Origin: Hyphobacterium sp. SN044
Lineage (GTDB): Bacteria; Pseudomonadota; Alphaproteobacteria; Caulobacterales; Maricaulaceae
DNA length: 64,000 nucleotides
Direction: 5' to 3'
Assembly (NCBI RefSeq): GCF_021864465.1
Contig: NZ_JAKKUV010000001.1
Location: forward strand, 62,001-126,000
Positions 1 through 8,945 of this stretch are shown here, in pieces. The notes under the pieces were generated by a model. It was not told the origin of the DNA. It searched no databases and saw only the letters and a program-made list of their open reading frames with translations. Each line of letters starts with the position of its first letter. Position 1 is the stretch's first letter. The position numbers and the translations under genes are program-made.

Positions 1-37
1 CTTCCCGGATCGAGCAAGGGTCCAGGGGTGCATGACC

Positions 38-73
38 CTAGACATCGAACCGGAGATGCATGACGTCGCCATC
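38..73 (-). pseudogene. Remnant of a second ychF 3' end
   Basis: Read on the minus strand, these bases encode DGDVMHLRFDV followed by TAG. This matches the last eleven residues and stop of the intact ychF next door, DGDVMHFKFNV at 493-528, with 14 identical bases (57-70 against 512-525). Upstream codons stop resembling YchF after the DGD. It is a divergent displaced gene end, not a functional gene. Such scars arise when a segment recombines in at the 3' end of a gene. Confidence 0.65.
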
Positions 74-116
74 CGCAGCATAAATTGTATGATTGAACAA
101 AATATTTGATCCGTGA

Positions 117-437
117 GTGTACGCAATGACTGGGATTGGCTTGCCAACACAAGAAGGAGAGCGCCGAGTGCGCGTTCGTTGGTTGAACGAAAAGCTCCGG
201 AATCTTCCAGTGTCTAATTGCTATTCGACAGTATCGGACATGGTTTCGTCGAATGATGGAAAGCTGACCAATTGGAGTGTCGTCATCACGTTCGACAACA
301 AATCTCCATCCGATGAGATTTGGACCGGGAAGCTCGGCTTTCTGTCGCCCGATGGTCCTTGGGATCAATTGGCGAAGGGCAAGATTATCACGCTATACGA
401 AGGCAGAACGATCTCAGCAGAGGTTGAGATCATTTAG
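117..437 (+). CDS. Hypothetical protein, 106 aa
   Basis: An open frame of 106 codons with a GTG start; an in-frame ATG three codons later (126) could be used instead. There is no signal peptide or membrane segment. I do not recognise the family. The product has alternating charged and hydrophobic stretches and is visibly less GC-rich in its codons than ychF. It lies between a displaced ychF tail (38-73) and the real ychF end (493), so it probably arrived with an insertion at that site. It could be a small accessory or immunity-like protein, but nothing in the sequence proves this. Confidence 0.5.
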   Translation: MYAMTGIGLPTQEGERRVRVRWLNEKLRNLPVSNCYSTVSDMVSSNDGKLTNWSVVITFDNKSPSDEIWTGKLGFLSPDGPWDQLAKGKIITLYEGRTISAEVEII

Positions 438-492
438 CTGAATGTCGCAGGCAGACCGCTTGCTGATACAAGCTTAGGTGGGCTGACCTACG

Positions 493-1590
493 CTAAACAT
501 TAAACTTGAAGTGCATGACGTCGCCGTCCTGCACCACGTATTCCTTGCCTTCCTGGCGCAGCTTGCCGGCCTCGCGGGCGCCGGCCTCGCCATTGGCCGC
601 GACGAAGTCGTCATAGGCGATGGTTTCCGCGCGGATGAAGCCCTTTTCGAAATCGCCGTGGATCACGCCCGCGGCGCGCGGCGCGGTCCAGCCCTTGCGG
701 ATCGTCCAGGCGCGCGCCTCCTTCGGGCCGACCGTGAAATAGGTGATCAGGTCGAGCAGCGTGTAGCCCGCATGGATCATGCGGGTCAGGCCGGTTTCCT
801 CGAGCCCCAGCGCGTCGAGATAGTCCTTGCGCTCTTCGGGGGCGAGCACGGCGATTTCGGATTCGATCTTCGCGGAAATCACGACGCAGGGCGCGCCTTC
901 GCCCTTGGCGTATTCCTCGACGCGGGCGGAGTGGGCATTGCCCGTCGCGGCGCTCTCCTCATCGACATTGGCGATGTAGAGGACGGGCTTGGCGGTCAGG
1001 AGCTGCAGCATGCGCCATTCGCGGCGCTTGTCGGCGGGCACGTCGGCGCGGCGGGCCGGGCGGCCGTCGCGCAGTTCGGCCAGCGCCAGCTCGATGAGGG
1101 CAAGCGCTTCCTTGGCTTCCTTGTCGCCGGTCTTGGCCTTCTTCTCGAGATTGGGCGTGCGCTTTTCCAGGCTTTCCATGTCGGCGAGCATCAGCTCGGT
1201 CTCGACCGTCTCAAGGTCCGCGATCGGATCGACCCGGCCCTCGACATGGGTGACGTCACCGTCCTCGAAGCAGCGCAGCACATAGGCCACCGCATCGACT
1301 TCGCGGATATTGGCGAGGAATTGATTGCCGAGGCCTTCGCCCTTCGACGCACCGCGCACCAGGCCGGCGATGTCGACGAAATTCATCCGCGTCGGAATGA
1401 TCTCCTTCGACCCGGCGATCTTCGCCAGCACGTCGAGGCGTGGTTCCGGCATCGCCACGTCGCCGACATTCGGCTCGATCGTGCAGAAGGGATAATTGGC
1501 GGCCTGCGCCGCCGCCGTCTGGGTGAGGGCGTTGAAAAGCGTCGACTTGCCCACATTCGGCAGGCCGACAATGCCGCATTTGAAACCCAT
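493..1590 (-). CDS. ychF: Redox-regulated ATPase YchF (Obg family)
   Basis: YchF/OLA1 is a universally conserved P-loop protein of the Obg superfamily that hydrolyses ATP rather than GTP and binds ribosomes. Residues 9-16 form the P-loop GLPNVGKS. The switch region DIAGLVRGA lies near residue 70, an NVDE specificity motif near residue 205, and the C-terminus ends with the TGS-type sequence DGDVMHFKFNV. I use the ATG at 1590 (365 aa, the usual length), which follows an AAGGG ribosome site; an 18-codon upstream extension starts MAEAAL and is not conserved. In many alphas rplY, pth and ychF are adjacent. Here a permease gene and an EF-hand gene separate pth from ychF. Confidence 0.95.
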   Translation of the reverse strand: MGFKCGIVGLPNVGKSTLFNALTQTAAAQAANYPFCTIEPNVGDVAMPEPRLDVLAKIAGSKEIIPTRMNFVDIAGLVRGASKGEGLGNQFLANIREVDAVAYVLRCFEDGDVTHVEGRVDPIADLETVETELMLADMESLEKRTPNLEKKAKTGDKEAKEALALIELALAELRDGRPARRADVPADKRREWRMLQLLTAKPVLYIANVDEESAATGNAHSARVEEYAKGEGAPCVVISAKIESEIAVLAPEERKDYLDALGLEETGLTRMIHAGYTLLDLITYFTVGPKEARAWTIRKGWTAPRAAGVIHGDFEKGFIRAETIAYDDFVAANGEAGAREAGKLRQEGKEYVVQDGDVMHFKFNV

Positions 1591-1672
1591 GACCGCACCC
1601 TTCTGTCTCGCGCGAAGGCGTGGGGTTAGCGCGGCCTCTGCCAAGGGTCAATTCGCCCGTCAGGAAAGCCAA

Positions 1673-1700
1673 CGGCCGCGTCCTTATTGGGACGCGGCCG
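1673..1700 (-). terminator. Hairpin terminator of the EF-hand gene
   Basis: A perfect 11-bp inverted repeat (CGGCCGCGTCC against GGACGCGGCCG) with a 6-base loop lies between the stop of the EF-hand gene and the start of ychF. There is no clear T-run, so it may be a weak or factor-assisted terminator. Confidence 0.5.
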
Positions 1701-1775
1701 CCTCGGCTTTACGGGTCCGGCCTCGCAGGGAGGCCCGGGGAGGGACGGGACCGGACCGCCGCCGATCCGGACCGC

Positions 1776-2126
1776 CTATTGCGGATCGGCCATGTCGTCT
1801 TCCGGTTCGTCGTCCGAACCGTCGTCATAGGTCATGCCGGCATCGTCCGCGGCGTCATCCACCGGGTCTTCGAGCGGATCGACTTCGACTTCCGCGTCGA
1901 CGGCGGCATCGGCCCAGACGCTGTATTCGTCGAAGCTGAGCTGGGAATCCGCATCAGTGTCATAGGAGAGGAATTCTTCCTCGGTCACATCCGGCATCGC
2001 CGTCTGCACCTCGGCCAGCGACAACTTGCCATCGGCATTGGCGTCGATTTCGGCATGGTCCTGGGCGCCGGCGGCACCCGCGAACCCGGCCGCCAGCAGT
2101 GTGGCGGCGAGCAGTTTGGCTTTCAT
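1776..2126 (-). CDS. Secreted EF-hand protein, 116 aa
   Basis: A small exported calcium-binding protein. Residues 1-21 form a signal peptide ending AGAAGA. Two EF-hand loops follow: D28-E39 (ligands D28, N30, D32, S36, E39) and D56-E67 (D56, D58, D60, S64, E67), the second with serine replacing the usual glycine at loop position 6. The last 45 residues are extremely acidic (runs of D and E) and may add low-affinity calcium binding. It is monocistronic, with a hairpin downstream. A second secreted EF-hand protein lies at 4729-5274. Its role is unknown; calcium-dependent envelope or matrix structure is plausible. Confidence 0.8.
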   Translation of the reverse strand: MKAKLLAATLLAAGFAGAAGAQDHAEIDANADGKLSLAEVQTAMPDVTEEEFLSYDTDADSQLSFDEYSVWADAAVDAEVEVDPLEDPVDDAADDAGMTYDDGSDDEPEDDMADPQ

Positions 2127-2366
2127 CAGGGTCTACCCTCGATTGCCGTTCGCGTCTTAACGGGCGGGGGACAGGGGAGGCCCGGGCGCGAACAAGGCAA
2201 TTGCGGCCCCCAACCGTGACCCTTCGCGGGCAAGGCCGGGACTTTTGCAGGACCATCTCGGGCCAGATCGCATAACAATGGGGTAAGGCGTATCAAATGT
2301 TACGGGGCTTGGGAATACCTGCCGCGAAACGTGCTTGTTCCGGTGCGAATTTCCCCGATCCGCAAA
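2127..2366. other. Intergenic region upstream of the EF-hand gene
   Basis: 240 bp between the EF-hand start and the permease stop. It should carry the EF-hand promoter. I see no clear -35/-10 pair, palindrome or small gene in it. Confidence 0.5.
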
Positions 2367-3149
2367 TCAGCGGATCAGCCCGGCGACCATCGCCGCGCCG
2401 ATGGCGAGCATCAGCACCGCCACGACATGGCGCACGAAGCCGAGCGTGATCTTGTCGAGCGTCCGCGCGCCCACCCACGCCCCGGCAAAGGCGGCGAGGG
2501 TCGCCGCGCCGACCAGCGCCATGTCCCGGCCCGTGAAGGCCGCATCGCCCGCCATGCTGGCGGCATAGACCGGCAGCCGCGACACATCGACGAGGACGGC
2601 GATGAGCACCCCGGTCGCGATGAAGGCTTTCGCGTCCAGCCCGGTCTTCAGGAGGAAGGCGGAACGCAGCGCGCCCTGGTGACCCGTCAACCCGCCGAGA
2701 AAGCCTGTAACGAGCCCGCCGAGCGGCAGAAAGCGCCGCGGCGCGGCGAGTTTCCGGAACCAGTCCTGCCATTCGAGCAGGGCAAAGACGATCATCAGCA
2801 CGCCGATGACGAGGCCGGCCGGGGTCGGTCCGAACGTCTGCCCCGCCATCCGCCATTCGAACACCGGGCCAGTGTCGCCCAGCTGGCCGAGGACCCAGGC
2901 CCCGGCAAGCGCCGCCGGAATGGCGGGCAGTCCGAAACGCAGGACGACGCCCCAGTCCGCGCCGCGCCACATCAGCCCGCCCTTGAAGAGATTGTTGAGG
3001 AGGTGCACCGCCGCCGTCGCCGCCACGGCAATCGGGGCGGGAAAGAAGAGGACGAAGACCGGCAGCAGAAGCGTGCCGAGGCCGAAGCCGGAATAGAGCG
3101 TCAGAAGCGAGGCGAAAACGGAGGCGAGGATGACCAGTGCGAAATCCAT
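2367..3149 (-). CDS. TSUP family permease (TauE/SafE-like)
   Basis: An integral membrane protein of the sulfite exporter TauE/SafE (TSUP) family, 260 aa, which moves organosulfur or other small anions. The N-terminus runs straight into a membrane segment containing the family glycine-rich pattern YSGFGLGTLLLP, and there are about eight hydrophobic segments. The second half carries a GLVTGFLGGLTGHQGALRS-type motif, typical of the internal repeat. I chose the ATG at 3149 because a strong AGGAGG precedes it and upstream codons are low-complexity Pro/Arg. The gene starts 14 bp after pth and is probably co-transcribed with rplY-pth. Its substrate cannot be read from sequence. Confidence 0.85.
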   Translation of the reverse strand: MDFALVILASVFASLLTLYSGFGLGTLLLPVFVLFFPAPIAVAATAAVHLLNNLFKGGLMWRGADWGVVLRFGLPAIPAALAGAWVLGQLGDTGPVFEWRMAGQTFGPTPAGLVIGVLMIVFALLEWQDWFRKLAAPRRFLPLGGLVTGFLGGLTGHQGALRSAFLLKTGLDAKAFIATGVLIAVLVDVSRLPVYAASMAGDAAFTGRDMALVGAATLAAFAGAWVGARTLDKITLGFVRHVVAVLMLAIGAAMVAGLIR

Positions 3150-3163
3150 CCCGTTTCCTCCTG

Positions 3164-3784
3164 TCAGTCCGCATCCGGGCCGCCGCCCGGACCGGGGGTC
3201 TCGGGCGCGGGGGCGAGGTGCGTGACCTTCGTCTGGAAGGCGTCGAGGTCGCCCGCTGCAAGGAGGGGCAGGGCGCGCGAGATCGCGTCGAGCAGATTGC
3301 CCGCCCATTCCTCGTCGGCCTTCGGAATGTCGGACAGCACCCAGCCGGTGACTTTCGACTTGTCGCCGGGGTGGCCGATGCCGATCCGGCCGCGCCGCAC
3401 GTCCGCGCCGACATGAGACGCGATCGAGCGCAACCCGTTGTTTCCGGCGTGGCCGCCGCCGGCCTTCAGGCGGAACTTGCCCGGCGCCAGGTCGAGCTCG
3501 TCATGGAAGACGATGATGTCTTCCGGCGGGATCTTGTAGAAATGCGCGGCTTCCAGAACCGACCGCCCCGCCTCGTTGTAATAGGTCTGGGGCTTCAGCA
3601 GCAGCACCTTCACCGGCCCCTTGGGGGTGTCGATACTGCCTTCCGCGGTCATGCCCTGAAAACGCGAACGCCACGGACCGAAATTCCAGTCCGCGGTGAT
3701 CGCATCAAGGGTCATGAACCCGATATTATGCCGGTTGCGCGTGTATTTCGCGCCGGGATTCCCGAGACCGGTAATCAGAAGCAT
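3164..3784 (-). CDS. pth: Peptidyl-tRNA hydrolase
   Basis: Cleaves peptidyl-tRNA released by drop-off, recycling tRNA in the cytoplasm. The bacterial Pth fold is clear: GLGNPG at residues 6-11, catalytic His19 in NRHNIGF, KPQTYYNEAG around Asn70, Asp95 in FHDELDL and GGGHAGNNGLRS near 110-120. It has 206 aa, slightly longer than E. coli Pth because of a Pro/Gly-rich C-terminal tail. It follows rplY by 54 bp, the usual alphaproteobacterial order. Confidence 0.95.
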   Translation of the reverse strand: MLLITGLGNPGAKYTRNRHNIGFMTLDAITADWNFGPWRSRFQGMTAEGSIDTPKGPVKVLLLKPQTYYNEAGRSVLEAAHFYKIPPEDIIVFHDELDLAPGKFRLKAGGGHAGNNGLRSIASHVGADVRRGRIGIGHPGDKSKVTGWVLSDIPKADEEWAGNLLDAISRALPLLAAGDLDAFQTKVTHLAPAPETPGPGGGPDAD

Positions 3785-3838
3785 GGAACCGCTCCGCTAG
3801 GTCCGGTGTGAGCCGGCGCGGCGTCGCGGCGGCCGGGA

Positions 3839-4501
3839 CTAGTCTTCCGACTCGCCCTCTTCGCCTTCCGCCGCTTCGACTTCGGCTTCGTCCGCGTCTT
3901 CGGACTCTTCGGCTTCGCCTTCTTCCGACTCGACCATCACGCGGGCGCCTTGCAGCGTCGCGATCGTGAAGTCACGGTCGGTGATGGTCGGCGTGACGCC
4001 TTCGGGCAGGGTGACGTCGGAGATGTGGATCGAGTCGCCGATTTCCTTGCCGGAAAGGTCGATGACGATCTCTTCCGGGATCGAGCCGGCCGGGCAGGAC
4101 AGTTCGACCGCATGGCGCACGACGTTCAGGACGCCGCCGCGCTTCAGGCCCGGGGACTTCTCTTCATTGATGAAGTGGACCGTCACCTCGACGTCGATGA
4201 CGGTGTCTTCCTCGACGCGGAACAGGTCGATGTGAAGCGGCTCGTCGGTCACCGGGTGGAACTGGACGTCCTTCGGGATGACCGGCTGCTTTTCCTTGCC
4301 ATGCTCCAGCGTGACCATGTGGGACAGGAATTTGCCCGTATGGATCGCCTTGCGCAGGACGTTCGCCTTCACGGCGATCGAGACGGCGCCACGGTCGCCG
4401 CCATAGAGAACGCCAGGCACGAGGCCTTCACGGCGTGCTGCGCGGGCGGCGCCTTTGCCGGTGCCTTCACGCACCTCGACGGGGAGAACGATGTCGCTCA
4501 T
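3839..4501 (-). CDS. rplY: 50S ribosomal protein L25/Ctc
   Basis: Binds 5S rRNA in the large subunit. This is the long Ctc form: an N-terminal L25 beta-barrel (VEVREGTGKGAARAARREG, residues 7-25; GVLYGG near 31) followed by the TL5 C-terminal domain. After residue about 190 comes an acidic Glu/Asp/Ala tail of about 30 residues, common in alphaproteobacterial L25. It has 220 aa and is the first gene of the rplY-pth unit. Confidence 0.95.
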   Translation of the reverse strand: MSDIVLPVEVREGTGKGAARAARREGLVPGVLYGGDRGAVSIAVKANVLRKAIHTGKFLSHMVTLEHGKEKQPVIPKDVQFHPVTDEPLHIDLFRVEEDTVIDVEVTVHFINEEKSPGLKRGGVLNVVRHAVELSCPAGSIPEEIVIDLSGKEIGDSIHISDVTLPEGVTPTITDRDFTIATLQGARVMVESEEGEAEESEDADEAEVEAAEGEEGESED

Positions 4502-4658
4502 CAGTCCGGTCCTTCGAAAAATCTCGTATCAAACGCGAACGCCGCAGTCTCCGATCGCCCGGAACCGCGGCATCCGAGGTCGCACCGGGTTGCCCCGGCG
4601 CGTTTGAGCGGCGGCTAATAGCCGATCCCGGCAGGGCGTGCAACCGTCCCGACACGTG

Positions 4659-4688
4659 AAAAGCCGGTGCGTCGCAGCACCGGCTTTC
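4659..4688 (-). terminator. Intrinsic terminator of the second EF-hand gene
   Basis: An 11-bp perfect stem (AAAGCCGGTGC / GCACCGGCTTT) with loop GTCGCA. On the minus strand it ends with a TTTTC run, about 40 bases after the EF-hand stop at 4729. Confidence 0.8.
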
Positions 4689-4728
4689 CTTCTAGCGGCA
4701 GGCTCAGCGCCTGCGGTGTCGATTGGCG

Positions 4729-5274
4729 TTATCCGACCGAGGCATACATCTCGTCGGCGGCTGCCATGTATTCGTTCCAGCTCAGCACGGAATCATTGTC
4801 CGTGTTGAACGCGTCGAAACGATAGGCATAGCCGCTGTCGGACTGCCAATGGCCCCACTCTTCGCGGGAGACCATGCCGTTACCGTCCATGTCGATGGCG
4901 TGGAACAGCTGTTCCAGCCGCGACATCCGGTCCATGCGCATGGCGGCGGTCCGGACCATCGGATCGTCTTCGACCTCGATATCGGCGCGGATGCCTTCGG
5001 TTCCGGTCGTGCGCGTATCGCGCTGCCAGTCCCCTTGCGGGTCCGGATCATCGGAGAAGTCCTCCTCGACCCAGTCGTCATTGGTCAGGCGAGGCCCCAT
5101 CGTGCCGGAGGTATCAACGCCGTCATCGTCGTAGAAGTCCTCGCTGCGCTGGACACGGTCCTGGCGCGTCGGGCTTTCGTTCATGTAGGCGTTGTCGGGG
5201 TCTTCGTACTGCGCGATCGCTGCCGGGGTGAATGCCAGCGCCGCCACTGCACTCATCAGAGTCATGCGGGTCAT
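4729..5274 (-). CDS. Secreted EF-hand protein, 181 aa
   Basis: An exported calcium-binding protein with a signal peptide of about 21 residues ending PAAIAQ. The middle (residues 22-105) is acidic and low in hydrophobics, and probably disordered. A helical pair then carries two EF-hand loops: D128-E139 (D128, D130, N132, S136, E139) and N157-E168 (N157, D159, D161, S165, E168). The second has Asn at position 1 and Ser where Gly is usual, so it may bind weakly. It is transcribed alone with its own terminator at 4659-4688. The function is not identified. Confidence 0.8.
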   Translation of the reverse strand: MTRMTLMSAVAALAFTPAAIAQYEDPDNAYMNESPTRQDRVQRSEDFYDDDGVDTSGTMGPRLTNDDWVEEDFSDDPDPQGDWQRDTRTTGTEGIRADIEVEDDPMVRTAAMRMDRMSRLEQLFHAIDMDGNGMVSREEWGHWQSDSGYAYRFDAFNTDNDSVLSWNEYMAAADEMYASVG

Positions 5275-5369
5275 GGAATTCGCTCCTTGGTCTGCGCACC
5301 AGTATCGGTGCCGTATGCCAAGGCAACGGGACCCCCGGGGGGTGATGTTCCGGTTTTTCCGAAACTTTC

Positions 5370-6320
5370 TCAGTCGAACAGTTTCGAGACCGATTCGTCG
5401 TTCGCGATCCGGCGGATGGCTTCGCCCAGCAGCGGCGCGATCGAGATCGCGCGGACATTGCCGCCATCGGCCCCGGCCGAGGCCGCCGCGATCGAGTTGG
5501 TGCAGACCAGCTCGGTCAGTTCCGAATTGCGGATGCGCTCATGCGCCTTGCCCGACAAAACGCCATGCGTGACATAGGCCGCCACCTCGGTCGCCCCGCG
5601 TGCCTTCAGTTCGGCCGCTGCATTGCACAGCGTGCCGCCGCTATCGACGATATCGTCGAAGATGATGCAGCGGCGGCCGTCGACGTCGCCGATGATGTTC
5701 ATCACTTCCGACTGGCCGGCCTTCGGGCGGCGCTTGTCGACGATGGCGATGTCTGCCCCCAGGCGCGTGGCCAGCGCACGGGCGCGCACCACGCCCCCGA
5801 CATCCGGCGAGACGACCAGCAGATTATCGACCTTGAAATGCTTGTTGATGTCGTCCTCGAACACCGGCGTCACGAACAGATTGTCGGTCGGAATGTCGAA
5901 GAAGCCCTGGATCTGGCCGGCATGCAGGTCGAGCGTCAGGACGCGGTCCGCGCCGGCTTCCGCGATCAGGTTCGCGACCAGCTTGGCGGTGATCGGCGTG
6001 CGCCCGCCGGTTTTCCGGTCCTGCCGGGCATAGCCGAAATAGGGAATGACCGCCGTGATCCGCTTTGCGCTCGCGCGCTTCAGCGCGTCGATGCAGATCA
6101 GCAACTCCATCAGATGGTCGTTCGCCGGGTGCGAGGTCGACTGGATGATGAAAATGTCTTCGCCGCGCACATTCTCGTCGATGCGCACGAAGATCTCGCC
6201 ATCGGAGAAGCGCTGGATTTCGGTCGTGGTCAGCGGGGAGTCGAGATAGTCGGCGATCTGCTTGGCCAGCTCCGGATTGGAGGTCCCGGACATCAGCTTC
6301 ATCGGAGTGCGCCCCGCCAT
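5370..6320 (-). CDS. prs: Ribose-phosphate pyrophosphokinase
   Basis: Makes PRPP from ribose 5-phosphate and ATP, feeding purine, pyrimidine, histidine and tryptophan synthesis. Class I features are present: the flexible catalytic loop YARQDRK (residues 97-103), metal-binding His133 in [12 protein letters not shown], and the PRPP-binding loop DDIVDSGGT (222-230). It has 316 aa, the normal length. The ATG at 6320 has a GAGGT eight bases upstream; the ATG at 6302, beginning MKLMSGTSN, is the alternative start. Confidence 0.95.
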   Translation of the reverse strand: MAGRTPMKLMSGTSNPELAKQIADYLDSPLTTTEIQRFSDGEIFVRIDENVRGEDIFIIQSTSHPANDHLMELLICIDALKRASAKRITAVIPYFGYARQDRKTGGRTPITAKLVANLIAEAGADRVLTLDLHAGQIQGFFDIPTDNLFVTPVFEDDINKHFKVDNLLVVSPDVGGVVRARALATRLGADIAIVDKRRPKAGQSEVMNIIGDVDGRRCIIFDDIVDSGGTLCNAAAELKARGATEVAAYVTHGVLSGKAHERIRNSELTELVCTNSIAAASAGADGGNVRAISIAPLLGEAIRRIANDESVSKLFD

Positions 6321-6386
6321 GGCAACCTCGCTTCGTTTGGCCCGCCGGTCACGTATCAGAGGCGGGCGCGCATTTGAACCTTCAAT

Positions 6387-7487
6387 TCATCCGTGCGCGT
6401 CGAATCCCGGCGGTTGTGGCAATCCGGGCGACGAAATCGCGATCACCTTGAACAGCTGGCCCATCTGGTCCGCGTCGGTAAGGCGCCAGAGTTGACGGGC
6501 GATCTCGGCCTTGCGCCCCGGATTGGCGCGGAGGAGGGCGGTGGCGCGCACCTCGATCCCCATCCGGATCAGGAAGTCGGCCTGTGTCACCGGTCCCTGC
6601 ACGTCGAGCCCGGCGTCCTTAGCGGCGCGGACGAGGCTGGCGAAGTCCACCCGGGTCGTCAGGTCGGCCGTGCCGGGATCGTCCAGCGGATCGACCTTCT
6701 CGTGCGACCGGATCGCCTGCAGCGTGTCACCGGCCTCCGGTTCGGCCGGGCCATAGTCGATGAACAGGGCACGGCCCGGATGTTTCGCGAACCGCGCCGC
6801 CAGCGCATCGACGACCTGCCGGTCGCCGGGGCGGAGTTCGACAAGGCTGCCGTCCGGCGCATCGCGCAATTCTGCAGCGATCAGCTCGACATCCGCCGGC
6901 GTCAGCTGCGGCCCGGTGCCGAAGGCCAGCTTCGACCCGTCCTCGGGATCGAGACCGACCATGCGCTCGCGCCAGACCCCGTCCTGCTTCACGGCCTGGC
7001 GTACGGGCAGGCAGTCCAGGAATTCGTTGCCGAGGATCACCGCGGGTCCGCCGGGCACCTGTTCCAGTCGATCAGCCCAGCCGGTCATCACGCCCGACGG
7101 GGTCAGCGTGCGGGCCTGGACCATTTTCAGCGCAGCACTGGCCTCGACCAGCGTCACCTCGACCGCTTCGCCGAAGCCCGGTGCGGCCCGTCCGGCGCGC
7201 AGCGCATCGGCCATCATCGCGCCCGTGCCGGGACCCAGCTCGGCCAGACGGAAGGGTTTCGGCTGACCCAGATCCATCCAGGCCTGCACGCACCACAGCC
7301 CGATCAGTTCGCCGAACATCTGGCTGATCACCGGGGCGGTGATGAAATCCTCACCCGCGCCGATCGGGTTCTTGGTCGCGTAGAACCCGTCGCGCGGATC
7401 GAACAGCGCCTCGGTCATGAAGGACGCGACGGAGACCGGGCCTTCGGCTTCGATCCGGTCACGTATGCGCTGGCCGACCGGGCTCAC
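6387..7487 (-). CDS. MidA/NDUFAF7-like SAM-dependent methyltransferase
   Basis: A COG1565 class I methyltransferase, 366 aa. The mitochondrial homologue NDUFAF7/MidA dimethylates an arginine of complex I subunit NDUFS2, and bacterial members are presumed to act on NuoD-type subunits. The N-terminal family pattern FMTEALFDPRDGFYATKNPIG lies near residues 22-42, and the SAM motif LAELGPGTGAMMADALRA near 101-118. The GTG start overlaps the lgt stop (GTGA), so translation is coupled to lgt, the usual alphaproteobacterial arrangement. Confidence 0.88.
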   Translation of the reverse strand: MSPVGQRIRDRIEAEGPVSVASFMTEALFDPRDGFYATKNPIGAGEDFITAPVISQMFGELIGLWCVQAWMDLGQPKPFRLAELGPGTGAMMADALRAGRAAPGFGEAVEVTLVEASAALKMVQARTLTPSGVMTGWADRLEQVPGGPAVILGNEFLDCLPVRQAVKQDGVWRERMVGLDPEDGSKLAFGTGPQLTPADVELIAAELRDAPDGSLVELRPGDRQVVDALAARFAKHPGRALFIDYGPAEPEAGDTLQAIRSHEKVDPLDDPGTADLTTRVDFASLVRAAKDAGLDVQGPVTQADFLIRMGIEVRATALLRANPGRKAEIARQLWRLTDADQMGQLFKVIAISSPGLPQPPGFDAHG

Positions 7488-8371
7488 GCTTTTTCGGTTT
7501 TCTCGGTTTCGCGCACCGCCGGGGCCGGGGCGGGTCCCTTCTTCCAGGCCCGCCAGATCAGCCAGGCACCGATGATGATCATCGGAATGGAGAGCAGCAT
7601 GCCCATCGTCACGATACCTTGCAGCGCCTCGGGCATGTGGCGGTCGGGCTCACGTACGGTTTCCAGCAGCGCCCGCGACAGGCCGTAGATCAGCAGGAAC
7701 AGGCCGGCATTCATGCCCGGCCGCGCCAGCGAGCGGAATTTCCAGGTCGCGATGTTGATCACCGCGAAGATCAGTGCGCCTTCGAGCGCCGCTTCATAAA
7801 GCTGGCTCGGGTGGCGGCAGGCGCCCAGCGGATCGTTCTCGAACCGCATCGCCCACGGCACATCAGTCGGACGGCCCCACAACTCGCCATTGATGAAGTT
7901 TGCAATGCGACCGAAGAACAGGCCGATCGGCGTCACCACGGCGGCGGCATCGCCGACACGGAACAGGTCCAGCTTGCGATTGCGGCAGACGAAGAACAGC
8001 GCCAGCGCTACCCCGATCAGGCCGCCGTGGAAGGACATGCCGCCTTCCACAATGCCGGTGACGATCCACAGGGGGCGCTCCCAGATCGCGTCGATCTGGT
8101 AGAACAGGACATAGCCGAGACGTCCGCCGCCCACGACGCCGATCGTGACCCACAGGAGCAGGTCGTCGATGTCCTCGACATTGAACGGTGTGCCGCGCGG
8201 CGGGACGCCCTGCGGCACGTAAAGCTTGGGCCGCCGCGACAGCGCCACCATGTAGCGCCAGCCCAGGAGCAGGCCGGCGATATAGGCCACCGCGTACCAG
8301 CGCAGCGCGAACGGCCCGATCTGGAAGATCACCGGATCGATCAGCGTGAAAGGCGGCAGACATTCATTCAT
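7484..8371 (-). CDS. lgt: Prolipoprotein diacylglyceryl transferase
   Basis: The inner-membrane enzyme that moves a diacylglyceryl group from phosphatidylglycerol to the lipobox cysteine, the first step of lipoprotein maturation. It has 295 aa from the ATG at 8371 and multiple hydrophobic helices. The Lgt signatures are HGGLIG (115-120) and GRIANFINGELWG (154-166), with the conserved arginine at 155. A 25-residue upstream extension in frame is not conserved. The lipocalin (27605) and DUF4349 protein (61138) in this window are potential substrates. Confidence 0.94.
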   Translation of the reverse strand: MNECLPPFTLIDPVIFQIGPFALRWYAVAYIAGLLLGWRYMVALSRRPKLYVPQGVPPRGTPFNVEDIDDLLLWVTIGVVGGGRLGYVLFYQIDAIWERPLWIVTGIVEGGMSFHGGLIGVALALFFVCRNRKLDLFRVGDAAAVVTPIGLFFGRIANFINGELWGRPTDVPWAMRFENDPLGACRHPSQLYEAALEGALIFAVINIATWKFRSLARPGMNAGLFLLIYGLSRALLETVREPDRHMPEALQGIVTMGMLLSIPMIIIGAWLIWRAWKKGPAPAPAVRETEKTEKA

Positions 8372-8464
8372 GGCGCGTCCGGAGCTTGTGTGCGGTTCGC
8401 CGCATTGCGTCGGCGGGTCAGGCAACGCATATAGGAGGCGGAACACTTAGCCAATGGCACCGGT
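8372..8464. promoter_or_regulatory. Divergent promoter region, lgt / ubiK-like
   Basis: 93 bp separate the divergent starts of lgt and the BMFP gene, so both promoters must lie here. No convincing consensus hexamers were found by eye. Confidence 0.4.
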
Positions 8465-8830
8465 ATGCAGACCCGTAATCCGCTTCTCAACGATTTCGCC
8501 GAGCTGATGAGCGACGCCTTCGCGGCCGCACAGGCTGCAGGCGATGAGGCGAAGACCGCGTTCAAGGCGCAGATGCGCCGTGCCTTGGCCGAGATGGATC
8601 TCGTCGAGCGCGAGGAGTTCGAGGCCGTCAAGGAAATGGCGGCCAAGGCCCGCGCCGAAGCGGAGGCACTCGCCAAGCGCGTCGAGGCGCTCGAAGGCGG
8701 GAAAATGGCGGCGGCGAAGCCCGCGGCGAAAGCGGCGGCAAAAACCGCCAAGCCCGCGGCCCGGACCCGTCCGCGCTCGGCGACGCGCAACCCGCCGGCG
8801 CGCAAGGCCGCGAAGCCGAAAAAAGACTGA
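8465..8830 (+). CDS. UbiK-like BMFP-domain protein
   Basis: A 121-aa accessory factor of the UbiK/BMFP family (membrane fusogenic activity, helps ubiquinone synthesis in Enterobacteria). Residues 1-75 form an amphipathic helix and coiled coil with the conserved LMSDAF, FKAQMRRALAEMDLVEREEFEAVK pattern. The last 40 residues are an Ala/Lys/Pro/Arg-rich basic tail, as in histone H1-like tails, and probably disordered. The start is ATG 8465. The family call is good; the ubiquinone role is inferred from homologues. Confidence 0.8.
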   Translation: MQTRNPLLNDFAELMSDAFAAAQAAGDEAKTAFKAQMRRALAEMDLVEREEFEAVKEMAAKARAEAEALAKRVEALEGGKMAAAKPAAKAAAKTAKPAARTRPRSATRNPPARKAAKPKKD

Positions 8831-8945
8831 TCCCGCGATCATCCACAGGCCCGTCCGGCGGCGCAGTTGCGCGCGTGCCGGTTACGGCCCTACCGTCTTG
8901 TTGTCGCGCGCGATTCGACGGCGCGCCTGGAAGGGGAACCCCGAT

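Noticed and set aside
170-195. LexA box GTTC-N7-GAAC in the orphan gene
   Set aside because: It is inverted rather than direct and lies inside the coding frame.
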